Origin: Undaria pinnatifida
Lineage: Eukaryota > Sar > Phaeophyceae > Laminariales > Alariaceae
Assembly (NCBI GenBank): GCA_012845835.1
Contig: JABAKD010000020.1
Span: 17,086,306 to 17,150,305 of the forward strand
Direction of reading: 5' to 3'
Length of the DNA: 64,000 nt
Part shown: piece by piece, positions 10,766 to 22,140 of the stretch
Layout: each line of letters begins with the position of its first letter
How positions within the stretch are numbered: position 1 is the stretch's first letter
Translations under genes and position numbers: made by a program
Notes under the pieces: generated by a model
Seen by the model: only the letters and a program-made list of their open reading frames with translations
Told to the model about the DNA's origin: nothing
The model's database searches: none

Positions 10766-10785
10766 GGGGGGGGGGGGGGGGGGGG
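10766..10785 (+). repeat. Poly-G tract (20 G)
   Basis: A run of 20 G on the plus strand directly upstream of the LINE remnant. Similar runs recur on the same strand later in the window. Confidence 0.95.
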
Positions 10786-10810
10786 CGTACTCATCTATTG
10801 CTTGCCTTAG

Positions 10811-11485
10811 TCATTTGACCATTGACCACGCATCTCTTTCGAGACGGAGCACCGTTCCTACTGCACCTCCTACTTGTGATTTACCCTTTCCTATTACTTT
10901 CGTCATGTGTGCATCCCAAGAGCAGTCCTCTGATATCCCTACGCCAAGGTCTACGATCGGTAATTCATCTTCTCCCCACTTCCGTTTGAAATTTACCAGA
11001 TTCACCTTATCTTCGTTACGTACAACTACTGCGCATATTTTCACGTTCGCTGTCACTCTCCATTTCCTAGTACACTCTAGTGCTTTCTCTGTTTGTTTCT
11101 GCAATCGTTCGGGTGTTTTTGATATCCCCACCGAATCATCCACCAACATCAACCCCGACACCGTAACTTCCCCCATCGTGACTCCTTGCTGTGCTGCTTC
11201 GACTGCTATTATCATGCCATTAATAAATACCTTGAATACATTGGGTGACAGTGTACATCTCTGTGCAACGCCTTGTAAAATATCAACTTATATGGATGTC
11301 TCCCCGTCCAGCATCACAGCACTTCTCGCACATTCCGTCATAATTGTCACCATTCTCCACATCTTTCCTCTGATCCCAGTTTCCCACATATTTTTCAACA
11401 ACCCATTCCTCCATAATGTGCCATAGGCCTTCTGTACATCTAAGAAGAAACAGTACGTCGTTAGTCCGGCGTCTTTCCTACCTTG
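10811..11485 (-). pseudogene. LINE (non-LTR) reverse transcriptase fragment, unit 1
   Basis: Minus-strand translation gives the RT palm of a non-LTR element: FFLDVQKAYGTLWRNGLL, then DILQGVAQRCTLSP (motif B region) and MLVDDSVGIS, the catalytic box with LVDD in place of the usual FADD. An in-frame stop after the GETSI segment and the missing ends mark it as dead. The N-terminal RT part continues at 12984-13145 after a 1.5-kb insertion. The paralogous copy in unit 2 (21745-22140) is uninterrupted there. Confidence 0.8.
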
Positions 11486-12400
11486 GGTCGGGTCGGGTCA
11501 TCACGTTTTAAAATCTCACAGGTCGGGTCGGGTCGGGTCAAGGGGTTTTCAAAATCTCGCGGGTCGGGTCGGTTCGGGTCAAAAGGCTTCAAAATCTCGC
11601 GGGTCGGGTCGGGTCGGGTCAAGAGGTTTTGCAAAATCTCGCGGGTCGGGTCGGGTCATGACCCGCCAGATACGGGTCACTTCGCGGGTCAAGCCATAAT
11701 GACCCGTGAGTTGTTTTGGGTTGACCCGCGGGTCAAACCCGCGGATCTAGCCGGCGGGTCCGCCTTTTTCAAACATACAGCTGAGAGCCACGTTGGTGTC
11801 GTGTAGGCGCCCCGCGGGTCGGGCCCGCGGGTCCGCCAATAAAATACAAACATTTCGGCTTCCTGCCTCCCTCGTGCCGATGCTCCGATAATATGTCATC
11901 ACAGCGTGCAGAACAATCACCAGGCAGTACCCCTAGCTACTCGTAACAAGGCAAACAGCAGTGTGACGCGAATCCCGTGCCTACTGAAGCCGTAACAGCA
12001 GTAATATTACGGTCATACCAGTACGAAATGTGACCAAACGTAAAAAGGCAAGGAAGGGCAGTCGTCGTCAAAGCAGCAGCAGCAGCAGCACTGGCAGCAG
12101 CAAGCACCAGCAGCAGACCCCGGATTCTCGCGGATCGCAGCCCCTGCTGACAGACCCACCGCCCCAGTTGTGGGCTTGCTGCCGGAGGCGGCTCAGCTAG
12201 GCTGCTTGCCGGGGCTGGAGACTGCACAGATAGAAGATAGATACAGCAGTGCAGTAGTAGCTAGCTCGAGAATTATTATCATACCAGTACGAAATGTGAC
12301 CAAACGTAAAAAAAGCAAGAAGAAGAGCAGCCGTTGTCGAAGCAGCAGCGGCAGCAAGCAGCAGCAGCAGCAGCAGCAAGCAGCAGCAGCAGCAGCAGCA

Positions 12401-12433
<33 letters not shown>

Positions 12434-12983
12434 ACAGCAGCAGCAGCACCCTGGCAGCAGCAAGCACCAGCAGCAGACAACGCATCCTCGCGGATCGCAG
12501 CCCCTGCTGACAGATCCACCGCCCCAGTTGTGGGCTTGCTGCCGGAGGCGGCTCAGCTAGGCTGCTTGCCGGGGCCGGAGATTGCACTTGTAAATTATAA
12601 CTAGCTCGCCCGTCGGGTCGCTGGTCGGGTCGACCCGGTGGTCTAACGGTACGGGCATGTCCATGCATGTGGGTTGCGGTTTCTTTCCTATTCCTCGCGC
12701 GCACACCACATGACATAATCATCAGCTGCAAACAATGCCGGTAAAAAACGCAGAGAACACGACATACTGGGAAAAGTACGAGGGACCAAGGACCAACCAA
12801 CCGACCGAGGTATACATGCTTTGACCCGTGACTTTTTGACTTTGACCCGTGAGAAATATCACGGGTCAAGTTCACGTGACCCGCCAGACGACCCGAATCT
12901 CGCGGGTCACCCGGATTGTCGCGGGTCGGGTCGGGTCGGGTCAGGACGACATCAAAATCTCGCGGGTCGGGTCGGATCGGGTC
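11486..12983. repeat. GGGTC minisatellite and CAG block inserted in the LINE
   Basis: The outer parts (11486-11850 and 12620-12983) are GGGTC repeats in units of about 45 bp (GGGTCGGGTCGGGTCA then AAAATCTCGC), mixed with GACCCG/CGGGTC inverted words. The centre holds a 360-bp tandem duplication (landmarks at 12139 and 12499) with (CAG)n at about 12355-12440. The uninterrupted LINE sequence at 21977-21985 marks the insertion point. No target duplication and no transposase are visible. Confidence 0.7.
12355..12442 (+). repeat. (CAG)n microsatellite
   Basis: Interrupted CAG repeats, open in several frames (Gln, Ala or Ser runs on plus; Leu, Cys or Ala runs on minus). They sit inside a non-coding repeat block, so no poly-Q protein is called. 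Confidence 0.85.
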
Positions 12984-13145
12984 AATATCTTACCTAACGT
13001 GTACACATGGTCTACGCAACTACGGTATGGCCTAAATCCTGCTTGCCCTCCGCTTATTTTTTCGTCCTTCTCCAACATTGTTCCCATGTTATCGTTCAAA
13101 ATCTTACAGCATGCTTTGCCTACGGTGCTTAATAGCGTTACAGGC
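12984..13145 (-). pseudogene. LINE RT N-terminal fragment, unit 1
   Basis: Encodes the RT finger region up to SGGQAGFRPYRSCVDHVYT, typical of the GFRxxRSxxD motif in LINE RTs. It is the upstream part of the same relic as 10811-11485, separated by the GGGTC/CAG insertion. Confidence 0.75.
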
Positions 13146-13689
13146 TCAGAGGGGGGGGGGGTGCACTCAGTTTGAGCTTGGCCGTAGTCGTACGACCATA
13201 AACCCTCGCATCCCTACTATGCCGGGACGGAGCACGTCGGGTTTTCACCAACCAGGCAGACATTGCTTGCACCAAGCGCGAAGCGCCGTGAGATGTTCGG
13301 CGAGTCGCATGAAGGGTGAACCGCACCCTTCCGAGAACCGCTCGTAAGACGGACTTCGGCACCTTGTGCCTACTTTCTTGCTTACAGATGACAGCGCCAA
13401 TGAGTTACTTTGTTTTCTGGTGTGGCTACTCCAGAAGCAGCAATGGGTATTGCGATGTAACTCCCTCGTGGGTCCCTTAACAGCCGAAGCGCCAGCTGCG
13501 GCAGTTCAACAACGGCAAGCAGTACTTCCAGCATAATATGCACGAACAATAATACTTTCACCTCGCTTTGAGCCGGTACAAGAAGAGAAAAAAAAAGGGG
13601 GAAACGAAAATAAAAGTAAATGCGTATAGGACAATAATGTACACACCGAGGCTCGAACCCAACGAAAAGAAAATAAAGAAACTGTTTCA

Positions 13690-13790
13690 GGACAAAAAGT
13701 CAATTCACCGAGGTTCGACCCCGTGGCTATCGATTGACCATCGTACGGAGCCACCCTTCAAGCTACTGTTGTACGACAACTTATGGGACA
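13690..13790 (-). ncRNA. tRNA-like Pol III element (decayed)
   Basis: On the minus strand a box A-like GTAGCTTGAAGGGTGGC is followed by a box B-like GGGTCGAACCTCGG and then TTTTT at 13695-13700. The paralogue at 22690-22790 has a better box B. There is no complete cloverleaf, so it is a SINE head or tRNA pseudogene. Confidence 0.4.
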
Positions 13791-13794
13791 CGTT

Positions 13795-14010
13795 TTGTTG
13801 TTATAACTACAACTACGCACTTGACGCTACGCAACAGGAGCTTGGCAAAAGTCAGTATTTTGCGGGGGGCCGTCACGACACGAGGCGAGAACGGCCGAGG
13901 CCGCTCCCGGCAGAGACGGGAGGGGCGAACAAGGTGAGGTACGTCCAGGAAACAGCGCGCCAAGAGGTGGACCTCGGCTCAAGTTTGGTTCAAGACGGCT
14001 CAAAACTTGG
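13795..14010 (+). repeat. Module R3, copy 1
   Basis: About 200 bp with ACGACTACGCACTTGAC-like start, GAGAACGGCCGAGGCCGC, GCGAACAAGGTGAGGTACGT and a ...GGCTCAAAAC.TGGTCTA end. Eight copies occur in the window, four per duplication unit. One plus frame (GGASKVRHxQETARREVDL) is similar in most copies. It is not a convincing gene. Confidence 0.7.
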
Positions 14011-14579
14011 TCTACTTCGGGCCTCTCGATCGCTGAGACGACAGTGTCAACACATTTTATAAAATTAAATGGGGGCTTTGCCGCGGCGGGCTGCCACCCG
14101 CCTTGGCTCCGCGCACACCCGTAACTTTCGAGGATGCATGACATCTATCATGAGTAGATGATTATAGGTAAATTGAGGCTGTGCATACGACAGCACTGCC
14201 ACGGGGTGCATTAAAAACAAATCGTGTTTGAATAAAGAAAAAGGCACTAGCATCAGGTGCAATAAACCATAGCAACGAATTGAGTCATCCGGCACACGAT
14301 GATGAATAACAGCTGCTGCAGCCCCAGCGAAACGCATATTATGTATGTGTAACTTCAACAACAGCAACAGGAGCGGCAGCGGCGACAGTTCGACAACACC
14401 AAGCAGCATTTCCAGTATATTAATATGCATATACAGTATTGTTTTCAGTTTGCTTTGAGCCGGTACATAAAGAACAAAACAAGAGGGGGGGGGAAGTAAG
14501 AGTAAACGAGTATCGGACAATGTACACACCGGGGGTCGAACCCAGGGAAAAGAAAACGAAGAAACTAACGTGAAAAAAG

Positions 14580-14935
14580 AAGTGAATAGGCCGAAATTCG
14601 AACTCGCGCCCAAACAATTGACACTTTCGGGGCTACCCCTCAAGCTACTTTTGGACGACTACAACTGGGACAAAAGAATGTGTTCTTGTACCTACGACTA
14701 CGCACTTGACTTTTCGCAACAGAACAGTGTAGAAAAACACGATTTTTGCACCAGCTGTCACGAAATGAAACGAGAACGGCCGAGGCCGCCCCCGGCAGCG
14801 TCGGGAGGGGCGAGCGAGGTGACGCACGTCTAGCAAATCAACGCGCCGAGAGGTGGCCTCAGCTCGAGTTATGCTGCAGACGGCTCAACACCTGGTCTAA
14901 ATCGGACCCTTCGGCTGCTCTCGTGCAAGCACTAA
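14580..14935. repeat. tRNA-like element (minus) plus module R3, copy 2
   Basis: On the minus strand 14660-14590 has box A-like TAGCTTGAGGGGTAGC and box B-like GAGTTCGAATTTCGG. R3 follows on the higher-coordinate side (14690-14935). The same pair occurs at 26505-26845 in unit 2. Confidence 0.5.
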
Positions 14936-14974
14936 CATATGTCTACACATCCAATGATTATTCTTTCTAGAGGA

Positions 14975-15175
14975 CGGGGATTTGGCAACGAGTTTTTTTC
15001 GTCTCGGCCTCAGGCCTCAGCATAGGATTCTCGGAACTGGAATTTCTCGGTCAAATCGCTTCGTTCGAGCGCCGTCTTCCGGGGGCGGCTCCAACATCCC
15101 TCGCCCTGCCTTATCCGTTCCGCACCTCGACGTGAGCGCGGATGGGGCTGAGCGAGACAAGCGAGAAGTAAGCAA
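14975..15175 (+). repeat. Interspersed module A, copy 2
   Basis: Same core as 6885-7060, followed by the sequence that leads to the SINE insertion point at 15328. Confidence 0.75.
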
Positions 15176-15327
15176 AAATTGTATTTTGAACGGTACTCTG
15201 GAGATATTGTTTGGGTCTTGATGTACGGAGAGGTTGATAAAACAAAACTTGGGAAGACATTATTCCCAAACTGGCGTCATATATCGTCCCAAAACAAAGA
15301 ATATTTACCGTTAAAAAAATCCCCATG

Positions 15328-15663
15328 GTCGCCCCGGTGGTCTAGTGGTTACCCTCGAATACTACTAGCAGCGTTGGTCCTTGAGTTTGATCGCCACCGC
15401 GGTGAAATTTCGACTGTATTTGCAAAAATGAAAAAAAGGATCAACTGCTGAGAACGCCTGGCAGCGTGGGTAGGCACAATTCGACGCGAGTCGACGAGGG
15501 AAGAAAATGCTGAATGATTCTCGCGATAAAAAAAAGGCACGTACCGTAGTGGGAGAGGGGAGGATTACCTGCTATGTGACCCCGGATTTGAGTTACTACC
15601 GGGAGGGAGCGCGAGAGTAAGGCGAGGATAACAAATGGGATGAAGAGAAAAAAAGAAAAATGG
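15328..15663 (+). mobile_element. SINE-1, copy 2 (filled site)
   Basis: Complete copy, from the tRNA-like head (TCGCCCCGGTGGTCTAGTGG) to the tail (GAGAAAAAAAGAAAAATGG). The flanks join in the empty copy at 7338 (CCCCATGG then TACCGCGGTAG). ATGG is present at both edges as a minimal target duplication. Confidence 0.75.
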
Positions 15664-15669
15664 TAACGC

Positions 15670-16262
15670 GGTAGGTATCATAGTAGTGCATTTATTTATT
15701 GAATTTCGGTAGGTACGAACGTACATGGATGGACGTGGCAAGCGCACGCATGACTAAAACGAGGAGGTAGTGGTTACGATTACTACGCCAGAAAAAGCCA
15801 CACAGCAGCATTACGAGTAGCTGCGTCCCCGGCCTCGAGCATGGTAATATACGAGTTCGGGCACATCGACATAGTTTGTACTCGTGCAAGAAATATAGGT
15901 ACGAGCAAGAGCACACACACCGATGCTCTATTACACACGTGTTTCTTGCCTGACATATGGCATGAGGAGGGTGTACCAAAAAACAGGGAATAACTTTTCG
16001 ACCGAAAAAACAAGGGGGAAAATCGTTCCTGTTGTTAAGCTGCACCACGCGAAGGTCGTACTGTATAGACGGTATCCCGGGTAGAAACCAGTGGCATGCA
16101 TTCGTCTCGGTACAACTTCGGCGGGTGGTTCTTTTCCCCAAGACTCTTTGGCGCAGTGTAGGCGGTGTGGAAGGCGGTATTTCTTGCTGTGGTGTCTGTC
16201 TCCGATGCTGTTCTGGTCGTTTGCCTGTCAAGTGGAAGCGGTCGTGTTGGTACGTAACTGAC
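15670..16262. repeat. Interspersed module B, copy 2
   Basis: Matches 7356-7915 and 28325-28922. A minus-strand frame of 190 codons begins MSVTYQHDRFH. The related frame in copy 3 stops after 117 codons and copy 1 is broken. It is therefore treated as repeat sequence, with a remote chance that it is an element-encoded peptide. Confidence 0.65.
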
Positions 16263-16484
16263 AATTCATTTTGTGTTGCTCCCTACTTGACGTGTTCCTT
16301 GCTGCTGAATACCGATTGATGATCTCTAGTGGAGTGGCTTTATTCCTGATGATATAATACGATATCCAAGCAAGTTGGACCGTTCTCGGACTCGATCTGG
16401 ACTGAATTATGCAATTGGCCCATGCACAACTTCTCGAATCACATGCCAGTATGAAGTGGTAGTCGTTCAACTAGCTACTTCTTA

Positions 16485-18790
16485 GTGAGTGGCAGTTTCC
16501 TCTATCCACGAACCCCAGGCGAGCCGATCAATCGAGTACCCGGAGGTTAGGCTAAACTGTGTGGGGCGGTATCGAGGCAGGGGGGCAAACGAAACGTCAG
16601 CGTACCGCGGATGGGGCATACGAATCAAAATTCAGCAGTCCGAGTTGCCCCATTTGTTTCTAGTTGTAAATACCTTGAAGGATTTATGAACCGGAGGTTG
16701 GACCCTATTATGTGGTGCTGGCGTTGTATACGAACCTTAGCTAAGGATTCTACACCATGCGGTGTGGTGTCGACCCGGGAGAAGTCGGTTTTCGTCCCCG
16801 GTTTGTTGGAGTTAATGCGGTTTGGAAGGATTTCTGGAGCAGGGATGGAGCCCTATCCTCATCGGGTTGGAAAGCCCCCTAGTCTATATCCGCCCCGGGT
16901 GTCTCTGGCTCTACGGGCTGCACAGCCAATCACCGATAAGTCAATGTGAATAGATGATTGTCACACCATGCGGGGCTATGTCGAGCCGCGGGGGAAATCG
17001 GAAATCGACCGCGGTTTGTCAGGATCTCTGAAACGGGTATGGGATTATATCCTCCCGTGGTGGCGCTGCCCTCATGTCCGAGCCCCAGCCAATCAGCGGC
17101 AAGCCAATACCGTTGGAGTGCCACGCCGTGCAGGGCAGTGTCGACCCGGGGGATCATCGTTATTGTTCCCGCGGTTTTGGAGCTGTATGAACCGGGGATG
17201 GAACCTTACCTCTCGCGTGTGCGACGGAAGTGCCCCACATTGATGGGCCTCTACCCACCCAGGACAGCGCATTGGAGCTCGAACGAATCCGCGATTAGCC
17301 AACGTGTGGTGCAAAAACGAGTTTAGAAGGAAACAACTCGATCGAGTAGCATGTGTTGTGTCAATAATTTCAGTCTAGTTCCTTGCATGGCGTCGCAGGC
17401 AGGGTGTAAAATCATGAACAGTGAGCCGCGGGTTCGATTCTCACCGTCTTTCCCGTATAGAAAAAACAACGAATGATTTTCTCACGTTCAAGAACCTGTA
17501 AAACTCAACCACTTAAAAACAGCGATGAGAGCAAAACATGATAATGGCAAGTCACTCCAATACCAAAAAATTCGCATTGGATACTGGGTACCTCATCGGG
17601 GTTCCCGACATAATGTGGGAAATATGTCGTTTAGTGGGGGAGAATGTGCTGGAAAAACGAGTTCAGAAGGAAACAACTCGAGTAGCATTTGTTGCGTAAC
17701 ATTTTTAGTCTACCTCCTCACAAACGGGGTTGGGGTTTCCTCACCGTGCGGGGTGGTCTCGACCCGAAAAAACTCGGTTTTCTTCCTCAGTTAGTAGAAG
17801 TTTTAGAGAATCTAGATATGGAACGGCCTCTGGGCCGGGGATGGAACCCTATCCTCCAGAGGTGGAGCTGGCTTAACACACGAACCCCAGCCAATGAGAG
17901 GTCGGCCGATGGGGTTGGGAATTCCACACCGTGCTGGGAGGTATCAACCCAGATGATATCCGCGTGTTCGTCCCCGGGTTGTCGGAGTTGTAGATGTGTG
18001 GGTGGATGCCGATCCCGTGATGTGACCCTATCGTGTCCGGGCGACGCTTATTTTGAGTATTAATCCCGGCCAATGAGCGATCAGACAGAAATGACATGCT
18101 TTTGTTTTTGTCTAAAAAAGCTCCAGCCTGAAATTCTCAACTGTCAAAATCGTAAGCGTTGTCGTCGCGTACTGTATCTGCAAGAAGTGAGCGATCTACA
18201 GCTAGCAACAAGGAGCAGCGATGCAACAGCATTCGAGGAATAGAACGATGAAGGCAGCGACACCACCGTCTTTTGCGCCGGGAACACCGTCAGCACATCT
18301 CTCCACGATCAGACTACACACACAGACAGGCGACGCTCGGATCTAGATGATACTATCATGCATGGTGTATTCCAGAAAGCTGGCTCAGTGTGCGCCCCCT
18401 ATTGGCCACGAAGAGAACACGCAACAGACATGGTCAGTCACCTTGCTAGCCCCGGATGCTTGATGAGGTAAACACATCAAAAGAAACGCAATCGACACAT
18501 TTCGTCGCCAGACTAAAGGGTCGGTCGGTGTGTGCTCGGATATATACTGTCGAAATATGATAAAGCTCGGAATCGGATTCATGGTTTTAAAGAAACGGTA
18601 GCAGGTAGTCAATTGTTAGTGTATATCTAACTCTTGGCATTACCTTATATACTGTACGCGTAGACTAGGTTTGTGTGTGTAGTAACGTTTGTAATATTTC
18701 TACTATTTAATCGAACAATTCCAAGTGCTGCCCTGCTCTGCCCAAAGCATATGTGCCGGCGAATGCGGACACCTTGTATCGATATATACG
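16485..18790. repeat. Composite repeat C+D, copy 1
   Basis: Array C units at 16540-18090, with TCGACCCGGGA-type cores at about 16771, 17141 and 17760. A stretch at 17385-17455 resembles a tRNA T arm (GGGTTCGATTCTC). Module D (18090-18790) has a decayed hairpin near 18752. The counterpart in unit 2 is 29140-31490. Confidence 0.6.
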
Positions 18791-19294
18791 CTTCTTCTCA
18801 ATATTTATTGATGTATTCACAACAACAGCAAGCAACAGCGGCAGTCCAACGACAAACGGCAAGTCGTAGAAGTGCAGCATAGGTATAGTAACATCGGCAG
18901 CAACGCCGCACAACTCTTGTGTGCGTGTAAATTCAACAAAAAGCAGCAGCGGCGGCAGCGCCATCAGCAGTACGACGAACAGCAAGCAGTGTCCAGTGTA
19001 ATACGATAAAATAAATGACGTATTCACCTTGGGCCGGTACCCGGACGTATAGAACAAAACAAAGAGGGAGGAAAAACAGAAATGAACGAAGAAAAGTAAC
19101 AGAATATCCGATACACATCGAGGCTCGAACACAGACGGAAGAAACTAACAAAGAGAAGAAACAACCCAACAAAAGGGAGGGGGAGGGCGTTCACCGCGAC
19201 GCTTGATCCTGCAACTCGCGAATACAAACAGTGCGTGTGTAACTGCCGAACTACGCAATGACTTGTGGTCAGAAGATAATTGAGCGTTTTTATA

Positions 19295-19530
19295 CGTACG
19301 ACGCCGCACTTGATATTTCGGAACGGAAAATGAGCAAAAACGTGTTTTTCAAAGGCGACCGCGACACGAAGCGAGAACGGGCGAGGGCGTCCCCGGCAGA
19401 GTCGAGAGAGGCGAGCAAGGTGAGGCATGTCCAGGAAACAGCGCGCCGAGAAGTGGACCTCGGCTAGAGGTATCCCGAAGACGGCCCAAAGTCTGGTCTA
19501 AATCGGACCCTTCGGCTGCTCTCGTGCAAG
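19295..19530 (+). repeat. Module R3, copy 3
   Basis: Contains GAGCAAGGTGAGGCATGTCC and the end GGTCTAAATCGGACCCTTCG. A polypurine/adenine-rich tract and GGCTCGAAC (an inverted T-arm remnant) precede it. Confidence 0.65.
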
Positions 19531-19675
19531 GGTCATCATATTCGCGCATGTGTTTTAAGCAGCAAAAACAAATCGAAGGCAATAATGGTACCAACGATAC
19601 GTACATCACCGCAAGGAAGATAGGTGTTATCAAACCTGCAGTGAAACGCAGAATCACACACACCGAAAAACAATA

Positions 19676-19835
19676 ATGGTCGTCGTAGAGGGATTCGAAG
19701 TTGCCACCTTCCAACCATAACGAACGCATGTCAACCGGTTGACACATAAAACGCTTACACACACAAAAACAAAAGCGATCGTAGAGGCAATAGAAACCGC
19801 GACCGTCCAACCAAAACTAACCCATATCAATCGTT
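19676..19835 (-). ncRNA. Two decayed tRNA-like segments
   Basis: On the minus strand, GTCAACCGGTTGACATGCGTT and GGTGGCAACTTCGAATCCC look like D- and T-arm regions. A second, more diverged copy sits at 19780-19835. The pair recurs at 33475-33640. No cloverleaf is complete. Confidence 0.3.
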
Positions 19836-19949
19836 TGGGCCACTAAACTTTCTATATGTATCATTTTAAACTGATGTACATCTCTACGCACGCGTCGAAA
19901 CTTGAGATTGGAGCAGATACGTAAAAAAAAATCGAAACTATTAATAGCA

Positions 19950-20130
19950 CTCGATCCCAGGACACGACGAGAACACGGCCGTGGCCGCCCAAGGCAGGGT
20001 CGGGAGGGGCAAGCAAGGTGAGACACTTGCAGGAAACAGCGCGGCGCGAGATGGACCTCATCTCCAGTTATTTCGAAGACTGCTCAAACCCTGGTCTAAG
20101 TCGGACCCTTCGGCTGCTCTCGTGGAAGCA
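19950..20130 (+). repeat. Module R3, copy 4
   Basis: Contains GGCAAGCAAGGTGAGACACT and TCGGACCCTTCGGCTGCTCTC. It lies just downstream of the modular-gene paralogue on the minus strand. Confidence 0.65.
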
Positions 20131-20336
20131 CGAACAGTTTATATGTGTTTTATTTAGTTTTAGTATACATAGCATTTCGTACGGCAAGACAACTAACCTC
20201 GGACCAACACGCGTGCAAAACTACTTTATATTGTTGTACCGTGGACGACAGTCACCAACGAAGGGAAGACGGAGGGCAAGTCCGAGCAGGCAGAGATCGA
20301 CTCTTACGATACTTCACGAAGTACGAGCATTCTCAC

Positions 20337-21286
20337 CATTGCCGAGGGAGTTCCACCAGAGTTCTTGCTCCAGCAAGAGAGCAAGAACCCCGACCCCCAA
20401 CCCGCGTTGGCGGCCTGTCCGGTAGGCCGCGGAAGTACACCCCCAGGGTCCCCTCGTCCTCCGCTCTCCTGTCCTTCCTCCGCCACCCCTGGTATCACAT
20501 TTCCCGATGGTGTGCCACCAGAAGCCCGCCTTGAAGAAAGGAAAAAACCGGTTGCCCAGCCTTTCCTTATGGTCTTCCCGTGGGGCCGTGAAAACCCTGC
20601 CCCACCTCCTGCCTCCCCCCCCGTCCCCCTCGGACAGCACGTGCATCGTGCGTCCCGCCCAGAGCCACGCTGACCACCGAGTCCTCCGATACGCCCCCCA
20701 TCGATGAAGACGAGTCAACCACGCTGTCGCCGCCACTGCCGTCTCTCACAATACCAACAGGCGCTCCGGACAAAGACGTCGACCTGAATACAATATCGAG
20801 TCATACTGCTGTTAGTACGTACGGGCAAAGCTGGCGACATGGTGCTTTTGCTGTGTTTGCACAGCACACTTCTGCTCCATTTCTGTACAGGGGGTGCTGA
20901 AGTGCGACAGATGCTTCAGAGGCACCCACGCCCCGATTGGTTAGGCGACCGCGTACGTCGGCGGCCGCGTCTATGGGGAAGTTAGTACTAACGCTACCGC
21001 CTTCGCCGGAACTACCGCTGTGCGTCATGCGTCAAGCCTCCATCAAATAGGTCAAGGTCCAACACACGGGGGATACCTGTAAGGTTGTAGAGACGCCTAC
21101 AAGTACAACTCAAAACAAACGAACCCGCCACGCATGCGCTTGTGCAAGGGACGTTTAAGCACCCAACTCAAGCTACGCCAGCAATAACATACCTTGTCGC
21201 CAACGAAGCGTGAGCAGATCCGCGCGTGCTGCGGTAGTCACCCTGTCCGATGCCGCCGTCGACATTAACACCTTCGCTGCTTCCAT
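20337..21286 (-). pseudogene. Paralogue 1 of the modular gene, frameshifted
   Basis: Two exons can be read on the minus strand. Exon 1 is 21286-21193, starting MEAAKVLMSTAASDRVTT, with donor CAAG then GTATGT. Exon 2 is 20763-20337, starting ...APVGIVRDGSGG and ending NSGGTPSAM before donor GTGAGA. Exon 2 is 427 bp against 428 in the unit 2 copy. One base is missing in the C run near 20615-20620, and the frame stops after HGPTGRP. The start, leader and TPVG/APVG region are shared with the gene at 5854. Downstream coiled-coil exons are not found, so the copy is probably partial as well as frameshifted. Confidence 0.5.
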
Positions 21287-21744
21287 CGCTGCCGCAGCAA
21301 GGCGCGGTGTCGGCGGGCTATGGAGTACATCGTCGGGGCACGCGTCACGGGAGGCCGGAGGAAGGCAACAGGCGACTGTTGGTCATTGGCGGTGAAACAA
21401 ACACGCTAGCATGAACCAATAGTCTTACCCGTATTGAGAAATGTTCTCGCCACGGTGGGCGCCAGTTCGAAATAGTCGTCGGCATGAGAGACATCCTCAA
21501 CACGTTTGATACATGCACGGAACGTTACGGTAAGGAGCTAGGGTAACGAAGCTGAAACCACCACTATGGAGATAGAAACAACCACGAAGCGGGGGGGGCA
21601 CGATAAAGGAGTCCTACGTCATACTGCCAGGTATGATTAACCTCTGGCCATCTCATAAACAGAGATTTCGACAAGCCATGCCCTGGGTAACGGAGTTAAA
21701 GACAACTAACCCACCAATCCGAACGCGAAAAGGAAGACGTCCGT

Positions 21745-22140
21745 TAGTGTACATCTCTGTGCAACTCCTTGTAAAATATCAACATATATGGATATCTCCC
21801 CGTCCAGCATCACAGCACTTCTCGCACATTCCGTCATACTTTTCATCATTCTCCACATCTTTCCTCTGATCCCAGTTTCCCACATATTTTTCAACAACCT
21901 ATTGCTCTATAATGTGCCATAGGCCTTCTGTACATCTAAGAAGAAACAGTACGTCGTTAGTGCGGCGTCTTTCCTGCCTTGAATTATCTTACCTATCGTG
22001 TACACATGGTCTACGCAACTACGATTTGGCCTAAACCCTGCTTGCCCTCCGCTTATTTTTTCGTCCTTCTCCAACATTGTTTCCATGTTATCGTTCAAAA
22101 TCTTACAGAATGCTTTGCCTACGGTGCTTAATAGCGTTAC
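21745..22140 (-). pseudogene. LINE RT fragment, unit 2
   Basis: Minus-strand translation gives LSTVGKAFCKILNDNMETML, then SGGQAGFRPNRSCVDHVYT, FFLDVQKAYGTL and MLDGEISIYVDILQGVAQ, in the canonical order of LINE RT motifs. A frame break after KAYGTL and truncation at the duplication junction make it non-functional. Confidence 0.8.

Larger units (their letters stand above)
11240..21744 (+). repeat. Tandem segmental duplication, unit 1
   Basis: Collinear with 21745-35546. It starts at GTGTACATCTCTGTGCAAC and ends at AAAAGGAAGACGTCCGT. It includes the LINE 5' part, tRNA-like elements, modules A, B, C, D and R3, and a modular-gene paralogue. It carries one private insertion (11486-12983). Confidence 0.85.

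Noticed and set aside
12170-12604. Poly-Gln/Ala/Ser protein on the CAG repeat
   Set aside because: The CAG block is open in several frames on both strands and lies in a repeat inserted into a LINE.
11486-12983. GGGTC repeats as telomeric sequence
   Set aside because: The units are about 45 bp with interspersed unique words, are internal, and do not match the TTTAGGG type expected for such organisms.
15692-16264. 190-codon minus-strand frame in module B as a gene
   Set aside because: The related copies stop early or are broken, and the sequence is a repeated module.
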